From: Streptomyces microflavus
GTDB lineage: Bacteria; Actinomycetota; Actinomycetes; Streptomycetales; Streptomycetaceae
DNA: 64,000 nucleotides
NCBI RefSeq assembly: GCF_014650075.1
Contig: NZ_BMUG01000013.1
Span: forward strand, 124,001 to 188,000
Direction of reading: 5' to 3'
A program made the translations under genes and the position numbers. Below, piece after piece: positions 34,575-45,100 of the stretch. The notes under the pieces were generated by a model that saw only the letters and a program-made list of their open reading frames with translations, had not been told where the DNA came from and searched no databases. Position 1 is the stretch's first letter. Every line of letters begins with the position of its first letter.

Positions 34575-37500
34575 GTGGCCGACCGGTACGACGAATCATC
34601 CGTGGAGAACGTCGACAAGTACGAGACCAGGGACGCGGCATCCACGGACAACTGGGCCGACCTTGTCACGCACATCACCGGCTATCCCGTGCCCAAGCGC
34701 AGCGAGATCTTCGACACGCTCCGCTCCGACCACGGCGGCAAGCTCTTCCGGATGGACATCAAGGAGCGCAGCCTCGGCCTCCTCGTCAAGGACTCCGGCT
34801 TCCTGCGGGACAAGGGCCAGGACTACGACATCTGGTTCTTCGACAGCGGCAAGAAGCGCTCCATCATGCAGGCCCGGATCGTCTTCGAAGGCCGCGTGAA
34901 GTCCGGCGACGAGATCATCTTCGCCGGCACCGACTCCACCGACGTCAACAACGTGTCCGTCCGCGAGGGCAACGAGTTCACGGACTACAACAAGGACAAG
35001 TTCAGCACCATCCCGCTGGCCCGGTACATGAACGGACCCCGGGCAGCGCTCATGGCCCTGCTGAAGGGAAACAGCGGCGACGGCCGGTTCAGCGGCCTGG
35101 TCGCCAAGGAGTCCGACGTCGTCGACCTGGAGTCCTTCACCAGGGCCGGCCACTCCTTCGACTACGCGGCCCAGTTCTTCAAGTACCACGCGCCGGTGCT
35201 GAAGGACTGGGAGGACCGCTTCAGCCGGGACGACGCGAGCTGGAAGGGCGAAGCCGCGGAGGTCTTCCGCAGCCTCATCAAGAAGATCCGCGAGAACTAC
35301 GACAACTACGTGGAGACCTTCAACGAGACTGCGGGCAGCGGTGACGCCACCGGCACCGGCAGCACCGTCTACTCCCGCGCGCTCTCGCTGGGCCGCTCCC
35401 ACCTGGAGCAGGCCGCCCGCGACCTGCTGAACAACTGGCTGACCTGGGCCCAGTCCGACTACTACGACCCGCACCGGGTGCTGCGCTACGTCCTGGACGA
35501 CCTCGCCCAGTGGGTGGACACGGAGAACGTGGCCAGGACGGACATCAAGTCGTACACCACCCGCTACTCCACGACCGTCAGCCACAGCCCGCAGGCCGGC
35601 TTCTCCCAGGTGCACCCGGAGTACGGAGACCTCACCGACATCGCCAACTGGGCGAAGGTCGGCGACAAGGCGGTGGACATCTGGAGCCGGGCCGTGGACG
35701 ACATGCTCGTGGAGCCCGCCCGCGAGGTGCAGTCGAGGCTCAACAACCAGTTCCTCACGCTCTCCAAGGACTTCTCCGAGAACGTACCCGAGCCCAAGTC
35801 GACCAGCACGGCCGGCGAGGAGTACGAGAAGAAGAAGCTGGAGGAGGAGAAGGAGAAGATCAACGAGGAGAACGAGGAGAACCGCCGCTACCAGGACGAA
35901 CTCCGTGAGGAGCAGCGCCTCCAGCGAGAGGAGGACAAGAGGCTCCAGGAGGAGCTCCGCAAGGAGCAGGAGGAGCAGCGCGAGGAGGACAAGAAGTACC
36001 AGGACGAGTTGCGCGAGGAGCAGCGCCTCCAGCGCGAGGAGGACAAGAGGCTCCAGGACGAGCTGCGCGACGAGCAGAACAAGCAGCGCGACGAGGACAA
36101 GAAGTACCAGGACGAGTTGCGCGAGGAGCAGCGGCGGGAGCAGGAGGAGGCCAAGCGCGAGGCCGAGGAGCAGGCCAAGCAGATGGAGGAGAGCCTCGGC
36201 AACATCAACGGTCCGGGTGGCGGGGAGAACCTCGGCAACCTGGACGACCTGCTGAACCTCAAACAGGACATCCCGGTGACCGAGAGCCTCGGTGACCTCG
36301 GAGACCTCAACGGCCCCGGCTCCGGCGGCGGGAACAGCCCGAGCCTCGACGACGTGAACAACGCGATCTCGGAGAACCTCGGCAACCTGGGCGATGTGAA
36401 CAACCCCGGCGGCGAGAACCAGCAGGGGCCCGCGGGCGGCCCGCTCCCGGTCGGCCAGAACCTGGGCAACCTCGGCCAGCTCAACGGCGGCCCGGGCGGG
36501 ACGAAGAGCCCCACGGACGCGGCCAACGACGCGATCAACCAGAACCTGGGCAACCTCGGCGACCTGAACAGCGGTGCGGGCGGCTCCCTCGACACCCCGA
36601 CCGGCGGCAAGACGCAGCTCGACGGGAACCAGCTCACCACCGGCTTCCCGGACGGCAGCAGCACCTCCTTCGACCCGGACAGCGGGCTCCTCACCACCAC
36701 GCACCCGGACGGCAGCGTCACCACGCAGGACCTGGGCGACGGCCTCAGGGTGACCAACCCGGACGGGTCCGTCACCTCCCTCGGCGACGACGGCAAGCTG
36801 ACGACGACCTTCCCCGACGGTACGACGCAGGTCGTCGACCCGAAGACCGGCCAGGCCACCTCCACCGCCCCCGACGGCACCGTCACCACGGAGAATCTCG
36901 GCAGCCTCGGGGGTCTGAACGGCCGGAACGGGATCGGGGACCTGGGCGACCTCGGCGACCTGGGCAACATCAACACCGACCTGCCGACCGAGTCTCCCGG
37001 CGACCTCGGCGACCGGGAGACCATCAACGACCTGGGCGACCTGGGGAACCTCAACTCCGGCGACGCGGGCCTGAAGTCCTCGACCGGCAGTCTCACCGGT
37101 CTGGAGAACGGGGACTTCGCCACCACGTTCCCGGACGGCGGCAAGAGCGTCTTCGACCCGGACACGGGGCAGCTCACCAGCATCGCTCCGGACGGTTCCA
37201 AGGTCACCACCGACCTCACCCACGGGGCCGACGTGACCAACCCGGACGGCTCCGTCTCCTCGCTGGACAACGGCCGGTTCGTCAACTCCTTCCCGGACGG
37301 CTCCAGCCACTCCATCGACCCGGACACCGGCATCGCCACCGTCACCGATCCCCAGGGCAGGACCGAGACGGTCACCCTCGACGAGCTCAACTCGCGGGGG
37401 AGTGACAACAACAGGCCGGACTTCCTCGACGACTTGAGGGACCTCGGCCAGAACCGTGACCTCGGCAACCTCGGTGACCTCAACGGGAACCGGGACCTGG

Positions 37501-38135
37501 ACGGCCTGAACGGGAACCGGGACCTCGATCTCGACGGGCTCAAGGACCTCGCCAACGGGAGCAGCGGCGGTGGCGGTGGGGGAGGCGACGGGACCACCCG
37601 GGACGTCTCCCTCTCGGAGCTGGGGCTGGGCGCCCAGGTCGGCGCGGGCGGCTCCGGCGGCGGCCTGCCCGGTGCGAACCTCCCGTCCTCGGAGACCCTC
37701 GGCCAGGTCTCCCCGCTCTCCGACAGCACCACGAACAACGCGACGGTGCCCGGAGGCGGCTCCGGCGGCGGCCCGGGAGCCCCCGGAGCCCCGGGCACGC
37801 CCGGCTCCCCCGGCATGCCGATGGGCGGCGGCATGGGCGGCATGGGCGCGGGCGGCGAGAAGGGCAACGGCGAACGCGTGCGGGCCGTCCTGGTCGACGC
37901 GGCCGAGGAGAGCGAGCGCCGCAACCGCCGCAGGCGCAGCCCGTGGAACCGCCAGGAGGACAGCGACACCTTCCTCACCCCGGCCTCCCGGGTGGCGACC
38001 ACCGGCGGCGGCGACTCCCCGGCGGAGGAGCAGGAGCAGGGGCGCAGGCCCGTGACCTCCGCCGACTACCTGGAGGAGGACGCGGACGTCTGGGGCACCG
38101 AGGAGGGCGGCACCCCGGCCGTCATCGGCAGGTGA
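34575..38135 (+). CDS. AAWKG-type large coiled-coil/low-complexity T7SS-locus protein
   Basis: 1186 aa, GTG start at 34575 (MADRYDESSVENV), RBS GAAAGGG. Residues 1-215 form a beta-rich head (DKGQDYDIWFFDSGKKRSIMQARIVFEG). The motif DDASWKGEAAEVF at about 222 resembles the AAWKG family and is WxG-like, followed by helices to residue 420. Residues 422-545 are a highly charged coiled coil of Asp/Glu/Lys/Arg/Gln repeats (YQDELREEQRLQREEDKR). Then come repeats of S/N-LG-N/D-L (about 545-830), and two tandem 'FPDG...DPDTG' units (about 680-940) like YD-type beta-repeats, and a Gly-rich tail. No enzyme motif. Likely a fibrous cell-wall or surface protein handled by the T7SS. Confidence 0.7.
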   Translation: MADRYDESSVENVDKYETRDAASTDNWADLVTHITGYPVPKRSEIFDTLRSDHGGKLFRMDIKERSLGLLVKDSGFLRDKGQDYDIWFFDSGKKRSIMQARIVFEGRVKSGDEIIFAGTDSTDVNNVSVREGNEFTDYNKDKFSTIPLARYMNGPRAALMALLKGNSGDGRFSGLVAKESDVVDLESFTRAGHSFDYAAQFFKYHAPVLKDWEDRFSRDDASWKGEAAEVFRSLIKKIRENYDNYVETFNETAGSGDATGTGSTVYSRALSLGRSHLEQAARDLLNNWLTWAQSDYYDPHRVLRYVLDDLAQWVDTENVARTDIKSYTTRYSTTVSHSPQAGFSQVHPEYGDLTDIANWAKVGDKAVDIWSRAVDDMLVEPAREVQSRLNNQFLTLSKDFSENVPEPKSTSTAGEEYEKKKLEEEKEKINEENEENRRYQDELREEQRLQREEDKRLQEELRKEQEEQREEDKKYQDELREEQRLQREEDKRLQDELRDEQNKQRDEDKKYQDELREEQRREQEEAKREAEEQAKQMEESLGNINGPGGGENLGNLDDLLNLKQDIPVTESLGDLGDLNGPGSGGGNSPSLDDVNNAISENLGNLGDVNNPGGENQQGPAGGPLPVGQNLGNLGQLNGGPGGTKSPTDAANDAINQNLGNLGDLNSGAGGSLDTPTGGKTQLDGNQLTTGFPDGSSTSFDPDSGLLTTTHPDGSVTTQDLGDGLRVTNPDGSVTSLGDDGKLTTTFPDGTTQVVDPKTGQATSTAPDGTVTTENLGSLGGLNGRNGIGDLGDLGDLGNINTDLPTESPGDLGDRETINDLGDLGNLNSGDAGLKSSTGSLTGLENGDFATTFPDGGKSVFDPDTGQLTSIAPDGSKVTTDLTHGADVTNPDGSVSSLDNGRFVNSFPDGSSHSIDPDTGIATVTDPQGRTETVTLDELNSRGSDNNRPDFLDDLRDLGQNRDLGNLGDLNGNRDLDGLNGNRDLDLDGLKDLANGSSGGGGGGGDGTTRDVSLSELGLGAQVGAGGSGGGLPGANLPSSETLGQVSPLSDSTTNNATVPGGGSGGGPGAPGAPGTPGSPGMPMGGGMGGMGAGGEKGNGERVRAVLVDAAEESERRNRRRRSPWNRQEDSDTFLTPASRVATTGGGDSPAEEQEQGRRPVTSADYLEEDADVWGTEEGGTPAVIGR

Positions 38136-38241
38136 CGTTCGCTCAGGCGCCTGTCACCAGGCAGGATGAGCGGGCCGGGCGCCACGCCCGTACCGACATC
38201 CGTACGTACGTGAAGACCGAGGCAGAAGGAGGGGAGCGGGC
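38136..38241 (+). other. Short intergenic gap
   Basis: 106 nt with only the AAGGAGGGG Shine-Dalgarno for the next GTG; no hairpin of note. Confidence 0.4.
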
Positions 38242-38694
38242 GTGACGGAACCGCTGGAGAAGCGCCTGGAGAAGGCCATGGCCGAACTGCAGGCGGCCCA
38301 GGAGGCGGTGGCGCGCACCGAGCGCGAGCTGCGGTCGGCGTCCTTCGCTGCGCTCTCCTCCGACCGTGCGGTCCGCGCCACCGCGGGCCCGCAGGGTGAG
38401 CTGACCGGGATCGAGTTCCTGGAGAACAAGTACCGCGACATGTCCCCGCAGGAGCTGGCCGCCAGCGTGCTGGAGGCGGCGAGCGCGGCCCGGCTGAAGA
38501 TGAACCGCCATGTCATGAAGGCGATGGCCCCCTTCACCGAACCCAGCAGCGACCTGCCGGAGCTGAAGGGCTTCGAGCTGGACTGGGAGCGCATCTTCGG
38601 CCCCGAGGTCCTGCGCGAGGACGACGAGGACACCGCGCGCGGCCCGGCCGCCCCCGCCTGGCGGGACGCGCTCGGCGACGAGGGAGAGGACTGA
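38242..38694 (+). CDS. YbaB/EbfC-family (EspL-like) small protein
   Basis: 150 aa, GTG start with RBS AAGGAGGGG. Pattern of YbaB/EbfC proteins: N-terminal helix (LEKRLEKAMAELQAAQEAVARTERELR), a three-stranded core (AVRATAGPQGELTGIEFLENKYRDM), then helix (SPQELAASVLEAASAARLKMNRHVMKAM). Actinobacterial T7SS loci often contain such proteins (EspL-like), thought to be chaperones or binding partners of secreted proteins rather than DNA-binding factors. A 30-residue acidic C-terminal tail is present. Separated by two bases from the next gene, so co-translated. Confidence 0.75.
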   Translation: MTEPLEKRLEKAMAELQAAQEAVARTERELRSASFAALSSDRAVRATAGPQGELTGIEFLENKYRDMSPQELAASVLEAASAARLKMNRHVMKAMAPFTEPSSDLPELKGFELDWERIFGPEVLREDDEDTARGPAAPAWRDALGDEGED

Positions 38695-38696
38695 CG

Positions 38697-39065
38697 ATGG
38701 GACAGCGGTACTACGTCGACCCGGAGCGCATCGAGGCCCTGGCGCGGCAGTTGGAGGAGATCGGCACGCTCACCCGGTCCATGACCGAGGAGTTCCTCGA
38801 CGAGCTGGCGCCCACGGTGAGCTGGCCCGGCACCAACAGCGAGTTCTCGGAGAAGGCCAAGCCGCAGGAGCAGAAGGAGCGGCAGACCACCAAGGACACC
38901 ATGCTCTCCATCCGGGACGCGCTGGTGGGCATCACCGACGCCACGATCGGCAACGTCCGGATGATGAAGGACACCCGCGACCGCAACATCGACGAGATCG
39001 AGCACGGCAACAGCCGCCTGGAGACCGATGGACTCGGCGGCCCGGGCGGGCATGGCCGGCGCTGA
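38697..39065 (+). CDS. Small WXG-like (SWPG) ESX-type protein
   Basis: 122 aa, ATG at 38697 with RBS GGGAGAGGA. Two helices around a turn TVSWPGTNSEFSEKAK, giving W-P-G, with VDPERIEALARQLEEIGTLTRSMTEEFLDEL before and DTMLSIRDALVGITDATIGNVRMMKDTRDRNIDEI after. This is EspC/WXG100-like, but longer than classic EsxA proteins and with a Gly-rich end. It immediately precedes the giant gene and is the natural candidate for its secretion partner. Confidence 0.7.
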   Translation: MGQRYYVDPERIEALARQLEEIGTLTRSMTEEFLDELAPTVSWPGTNSEFSEKAKPQEQKERQTTKDTMLSIRDALVGITDATIGNVRMMKDTRDRNIDEIEHGNSRLETDGLGGPGGHGRR

Positions 39066-39078
39066 CCTCCGCACCGCA

Positions 39079-39108
39079 GGCCGCTCCCGTACGGATTCGG
39101 GAGCGGCC
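39079..39108 (+). terminator. Perfect 11-bp hairpin before the giant gene
   Basis: GGCCGCTCCCG (39079-39089) pairs with CGGGAGCGGCC (39098-39108), loop 8 nt. It lies 38 nt upstream of the giant gene's GTG; likely a terminator or attenuator separating it from the small genes. Confidence 0.75.
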
Positions 39109-39146
39109 GCCGAGTCCTGCCCGCACGGCCTCCGCGGCGGCCGTCG

Positions 39147-42100
39147 GTGAGCATCCAGGTATCGCCCGAGGTCAACGCCATGATCTTCATCCTCACCGGG
39201 GAGAGGCTCATGGACGCCGACGAGGACCTCGCCTTCGAGAGCCGCCGGCCCTACTCCGGCCTCGGGCGCAAACTGGACCGGCTCTCCTCGCTGATCGACA
39301 AGTCGATCCACGACATCGGCGAGTCCATGCCGGACGACCTCGCGTCGTCGTACGCCAAGGCGATGGGCATGCTCATCGACGACGGCGGCAAGAACTACCT
39401 CCGCGACTTCTCCGACCAGCTCGACAAGATCGCCGAAGGCCGCCGCAAGACCTCCATGGACATCATGGAGTCCAAGTGGCAGGTGATCGCCGAGATCATC
39501 CGGCTGCTCATCGAGATCGCCATCTACCTGGCGATGTCCTTCTTCACCGGCGGCGCCTCGGCCAGCCAGATCATGATGGCCAAGCTGCGCAGCCGCTTCT
39601 TCATCCTCACCACGCTCAGCCATCTGCTCCAGCGGCTGCACCTGGCGCCCTCGCTGACCGAGGCGTTCGCCGAGGCGTTCACCACCTTCGCCGTGCGGCT
39701 GGCGATGATGAACTTCGCCCCGGACGGCCGCCGCCCGGACGGCATCGACTGGAGCGACATCGGCAAGGCCGCCGCGTTCGGCGCGGCGGCGGGGTTCTTC
39801 ACCAGCGTCTTCGAGAAGTTCGCCAAGGACATCGTCCGCAGCTTCGACGGCAACTTCCTCAAGGGGGGCCCGGATCTCGACTTCAAGAACCCCAGCTGGC
39901 GGGAGACGCCGAACGTCGACATCAAGACCAACGGCCCCACCCCCAACCCCAAGCCGGGCCCCGACCTTCCCGACCCCCCGAAGGACCGACCCGACCCGAA
40001 CCCGTACGGCAACACCCCCGGCCCCACCCCCTCGCCCGGCCCGGTGCCCGTCACCTTCCGGGACGGCCCGCTCTCCTTCCGCAACAACCCCGAGCTGTGG
40101 CGCAACAGCCAGATCCTGCGCCTCAACCTCGACCGGCCGGGCGCGCTGGCCGGGCACTACGCCCTCAAGGGGACGGCGGACTTCATCGCCGCCGGAGCCG
40201 GCGAGGTGGTCGCGGAGATCCTGATCAAGGGGGCCTTCGAGGGGGACTGGTCCTCCAGCTGGACCACCTTCTTCGGCGCGGGCATCAGCAGCCGGGTCGA
40301 GTCCTCCCTCATGGGTGCCGCACTGAACAGCGGCGCCGAACTCCGCCACGCGATCGACAAGTTGCGCAACCAGCCGCCGCCCACCGTTTCCGGCGGAAAC
40401 GGCAACGGCAACGGCAACGGCTCGGAGGCGGGCGGCTCCGACCGTACCGAGGGCCCCTCCCGCACGGACACCACCGGCGGGGGCAGCCCCGGACCCGGTC
40501 TCTCCTCACCGCCGCCGGTCGTCCAACAGACGTCGAGCCAGGGCGACTTCACCGGCAGCCAGTCGCCGCCGCCCTATGTGTCGCAGGACCCGCCGCCCTA
40601 CTTCTCCGCAGACCCGCCCCCGTACACGCCGGGCCCGCTGCCGGTGACCGCGGCCGAGAACGCGCTGTGGCAGCAGGTCCACCAGGGCCCCGCCGAGGTA
40701 CGCGAGCAGGCGCTGCGGGACCTTGCCGCTCTCCGGGGCTCCCAGCCGCCGGGCCCCGCCGAGATCGGCGTACGCGACGGGGTGCACGACCGGCTCTCGC
40801 AGCTGCCCGAGGTGCGGGTGGTGCCCTCCGGCAACAGCCCGGCCGGTCAGGTCGACACCGACGAGGTGCGCCGGGCCCTGGAGGGCTTCGGCACGCCGGT
40901 GACGGTGGATACGCCGATCCTGGGGGAGAGGCCGGGGGCATCGCCCGGGTCCGGTACGACCGGCGGGGCGGGCAACGTGAACTCGCCTGGTACGGAGACC
41001 TCCTCCGGCCCCGCCGAGCAGTCCGGCCAGCGGAACCAGCCTGGCCCGGACGGCCGCACCACCGCCCCTCCCGAGGTGAACACCAGCGGTTCGTACGGCG
41101 ATGAGCGCGCTCCCGGAGAGGCGGGCGGCGGCCCCGAGACGCGCGGAGTCGAGGGCGACACCTCGACCACCGCCGACGGCCCCGGCACCGGTGCGCCCCC
41201 GTTGACCGTCGTCGTCTCCGAGGGGCCGCCGCCGGTCGCCGGATCGCCGGAGGCGGCCGAGCTGCTGGACGGCGCCGGGGTGGACCGGGCCGTGGTGCTC
41301 GGTCCGCCGACCGGCTCCGACGCGACGGGGCAGCCGGTGCGCGAGGCGGTCGAGCTGACCCGCGAAGGGCCCGGTGCGCCGGTGGAGGTCCGCCCGCTCA
41401 CCGGACCCGGGTTCACCGCGACGCCCGACAGCGGGGCGGACACGGCGTTCCCGGGCTCGAACGTGCTCCTGCCGCTCGCCGACGCCCTGGGCGTGCCGCC
41501 CGTCATGCCGGCCGCTCCACCGCCCGCCGCCTCGACCACCGCGTCGGGCAACCCTGCCCCCGCGTCGGCGGCCTCGCCGCCGCGTTCCGTCGCGCAGGGC
41601 GGTCCGTCGGGCGACACCGGCGCGGCACAGCCTGCGCCGGGCGAGCAGGCGGCGCAGACGCAGGAGACGCAGGAGACGCAGGAGACGCCGGACGCGTCCG
41701 CCGACACCGAGTCCGGTCCGGCCGACACCGAGTCCGGTCCGGCTGACCCCGGGACCGCACCCCGCCGCACCGAGTCCGGGCAGTACGACACCGACCTGTC
41801 CTCCGTGAAGGTGGTCTCCGGCGAACCGGCTCCCGCCACCGCCGATCTGCCGGGCCCGGACCCCAAGCCGACGGTGATCACCACCACCGGCTCCGAGCCC
41901 GCCCCTGACGTCAAGCCGCCGCTCACCACCACAGCCCCCGAGGCCGCCCCGGACATCAAGCCGACGGCCATCCCGACATCCTCGGCCCCCTCGGCCACCC
42001 CCATCGACGTGTCCGCCGCCTCCAAGCTGGCCGCGGACACCCGCCCCTGGGCCGAGACGGCCACCGACCTGCACCTGGAGTCGGGCCGTGGCGACGGGAA

Positions 42101-45100
42101 CACCACTGCCACACCCTCGGCCGCCCCGCCCCCGTCCGGGCAGATCACCGTGCGGCCCGCGGACCCCGCACAGGACCAACCCCCGCAGACGCTCCGGGAC
42201 TTCCTGCCGGAGGACCAGTGGTGGACCTTCTACATCGACCCCAAGAACCACCAGGCCGCGCTCGACGCCTTCCCGGACGACCCCGGCTCCTACTACGACC
42301 ACGACCGCTCACCGGGGTTCCAGCAGGGCATGGTGTCGGCGTACACGCAGTTCCTCGGCGACCCCGACACCGTCGCGACGCCCATGGACTCGACCTCGTA
42401 CCGGACCATGCACGGGCTGGCCACCGGCCACCTCGGCCGGACGATCGGCTGGTCCGGCGGCGGTGCCACGCAGTTCCCGCTGCGTGGTGAGACGCTCGCC
42501 GACGACATCTTCGACGAGCGCGTCGGCGATCACCTGCTGGTCTACGACACGACCAGCCGCGACTGGTCCAAGCCGCTGCCCACGCCCCGGCCCATCACCA
42601 TCCTGACCCGGTTCCTGCACAACAACCCGTCCCTGGCGACCAATTACGGCAAGAGCGCCGCGCCCGGCCGCGTCGACACGCTCTTCCAGCAGCACTACGC
42701 CCGCGTCTCCGACCCCGACGCCGACGACGCGGCCAAGCTCGCCTCCATCGTCCGCACCATCCGGGCGCTGCACGTGGTCCACCCGTTCCAGGACGGCAAC
42801 CTCCGGTCCAACGTGCAGATCCTGCTGCCGAAACTCCTGCTGGAGCAGGGCCTGCGCCCCGTCGTGCCCGACAACATGTACAGCCTGTTCCAGGGCGGCC
42901 GCTCGGTACCGCAGATGGTCGACTCCCTGATCCGCAACGGTGCCCTGGACACCGGGGGACCGCGCCCGCCGCAGGGCGAGACCGCCGCCGACCCGCACCT
43001 GGAGTCGGGGCGGGACGGCGACATGGACACGAGCGACACCCCGGTCGCCCCGATCACCACGAGCACCACTGACGGCGACGGCGACGGAACCACGCCGGCC
43101 CCCACGACCGGGCCGTCCGTCACCACGCTCGACCGGAAGAAGGTGCCCTTCAGTGAGCTCCGGCGCTTCGTGCCGCAGACGGCGCTCACTCCGCAACCCG
43201 GCGTCGCCGTGCAGACGGTGACCATCTCGCAGGGCCCGGCCGAGGACGGTACGGGGCAGAGCGCGGGCCGTGAGGCGCTGCTCGGCCAGGACACCTTCCG
43301 CGGGGTGCGCACCACCTCGGCCGAGCCCCCGCCCTCCGGAACCTCCGAAGCCCCGCCCGCTCCCCGTACGGTCTTCACCGGCCCGCCCACCGCACTCCCC
43401 GGCTCGGGCACCGAGCGGGGCGCCGACTACTTCGTGGGCCACGGCACGCCCCGTACGGTCACCCTCGGGACGGACAATCCCGCGTACCCCACCGTCAAGG
43501 TGAGCGGTGTCCAGCTCGGCGAGGTGCTCAAGTCCTGGGCTCAGGAAGGGGACCGGGACCGGCCGCTGGTGCTGTTCTCCTGCGAGACCGGGCAGCAGCC
43601 GAGGATCGCGGGGCTGCCGGTCGCCCAGCACGTGGCGAACCGGACCGGGCGCCCGGTGTACGCGCCGACCACCGAGGCGGGCACCGCCAAGGACCGGGAC
43701 GGCAACGTCACCGCGGTGCTCGGCGAAGGTCCGGACGGGCCGGGCCGGTGGCGGCTGTTCACCCCGGAGCCCGCCGGAACCGAACTGGACGACCTGGCCC
43801 GCGACGCCGGACTGCACACGGGCCCGGACCCGGCCGACGCCTTCGCCCGCGCCCGTACCCTCCAGCAGCTCCGCACCCTGCGCGAGGTCCTCGGCCCGGA
43901 CGCCGAACAGCAGCCGGGCAACCGGGAGTTGCTGGCGGCGCTCGCCTACGTGGACGGGCTGCGCTGGCGCGATCCGGGCACCGCGGCCCGGTACGGCGAC
44001 GGCCGGATGACCCCGGACCTGCTGGACCGGATGGTCACCGACTGGCACACCGCCACCAACGCCGGGAACGTCGACCCGGCCACCGGTCCCACCGAGGGGC
44101 AGTACACCGCGTTCCTGGAAGCGGCCGCCGGGCTGCGGTCCGGTGCGACCCCCACGACCACGCTCGACCGGCTGCTGCCGCCCCCGCCGCCCGCACCGGC
44201 ACCGGACACCCTGGTCTCGCGGGCCGACGTGCTGGGCCTCTCCTACGCGCGGTCCGCTCAGATCACCTGGTCGCTGTCGGACGCCCCGCTGCCGCTCTCC
44301 GAACTGGGCCTCGGCCCCGACGACACCGCCGAGCTGGCCCGCCGCCTGCACCGCCCGGAGCCCGCGGCCCCGCCCACCCCGGCCGTCGACCCGGATGCGC
44401 CCGTGTCCGAGGGAACGCCGTCTCCGGTGCCGCCCCCGGTGAACTCCCTCGTCGTCAACGCGTACACGGCCCGGCACACGTACGGCATTCCGGAGAAGAA
44501 CTTCAACAAGTTCCGTGATGTGGCGCGGGACCGGAATGTGGTCGTGGATGTGCGGCCGACGAATCCGTCGGCGCCGAAGTGGCTGGATGCGGGGGCGATG
44601 CCGAAGCCGCAGGACATCAAGGCGAAGACGGTCTCCGATGTCGATGTTCTGCTGGGCGCCGATGCGGGGAACGTCGGGCTGGTCGGTTACTTCAAGCCGG
44701 TGTTGCCGGATCAGGGTTCCGTTCCGGTGGATGCGTGGGACCGGGTGCTCTCCCGGTTCAACCAGCGGTCCACGGAATTCCATGAGCTGGCCGGGAAGAT
44801 GGCCCAGTACGAGGCGGACGGGAAGTTCACCGTTCACGACGGAATCGTGTTCGGTTTCGATGGTGAGGGCGGTCGTCGGCCGATCACCGGAGACCATGAC
44901 CTGTTCGATGTGTCGGCCCCGGACGGTTCCCGCGTTTCGCTTCCCGAACATGACGCGCTGATCGAGGAGATGCGGGCCAAGGACATGGCCGTGGCGCACG
45001 GCGCGCACATGTTCTGGAATCCGCCGACGGCTTTCGACAAGTCGGTCTTCGACAAGATCGTCAGCTCCCACGAGGGCTCGTCCGGCGAACCGCTGCTCCG

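Noticed and set aside
34596..37310. Minus-strand open frame of 904 codons opposite the AAWKG gene
   Set aside because: Leu/Val-rich mirror of the Glu/Asp/Lys coiled coil; not a membrane protein.
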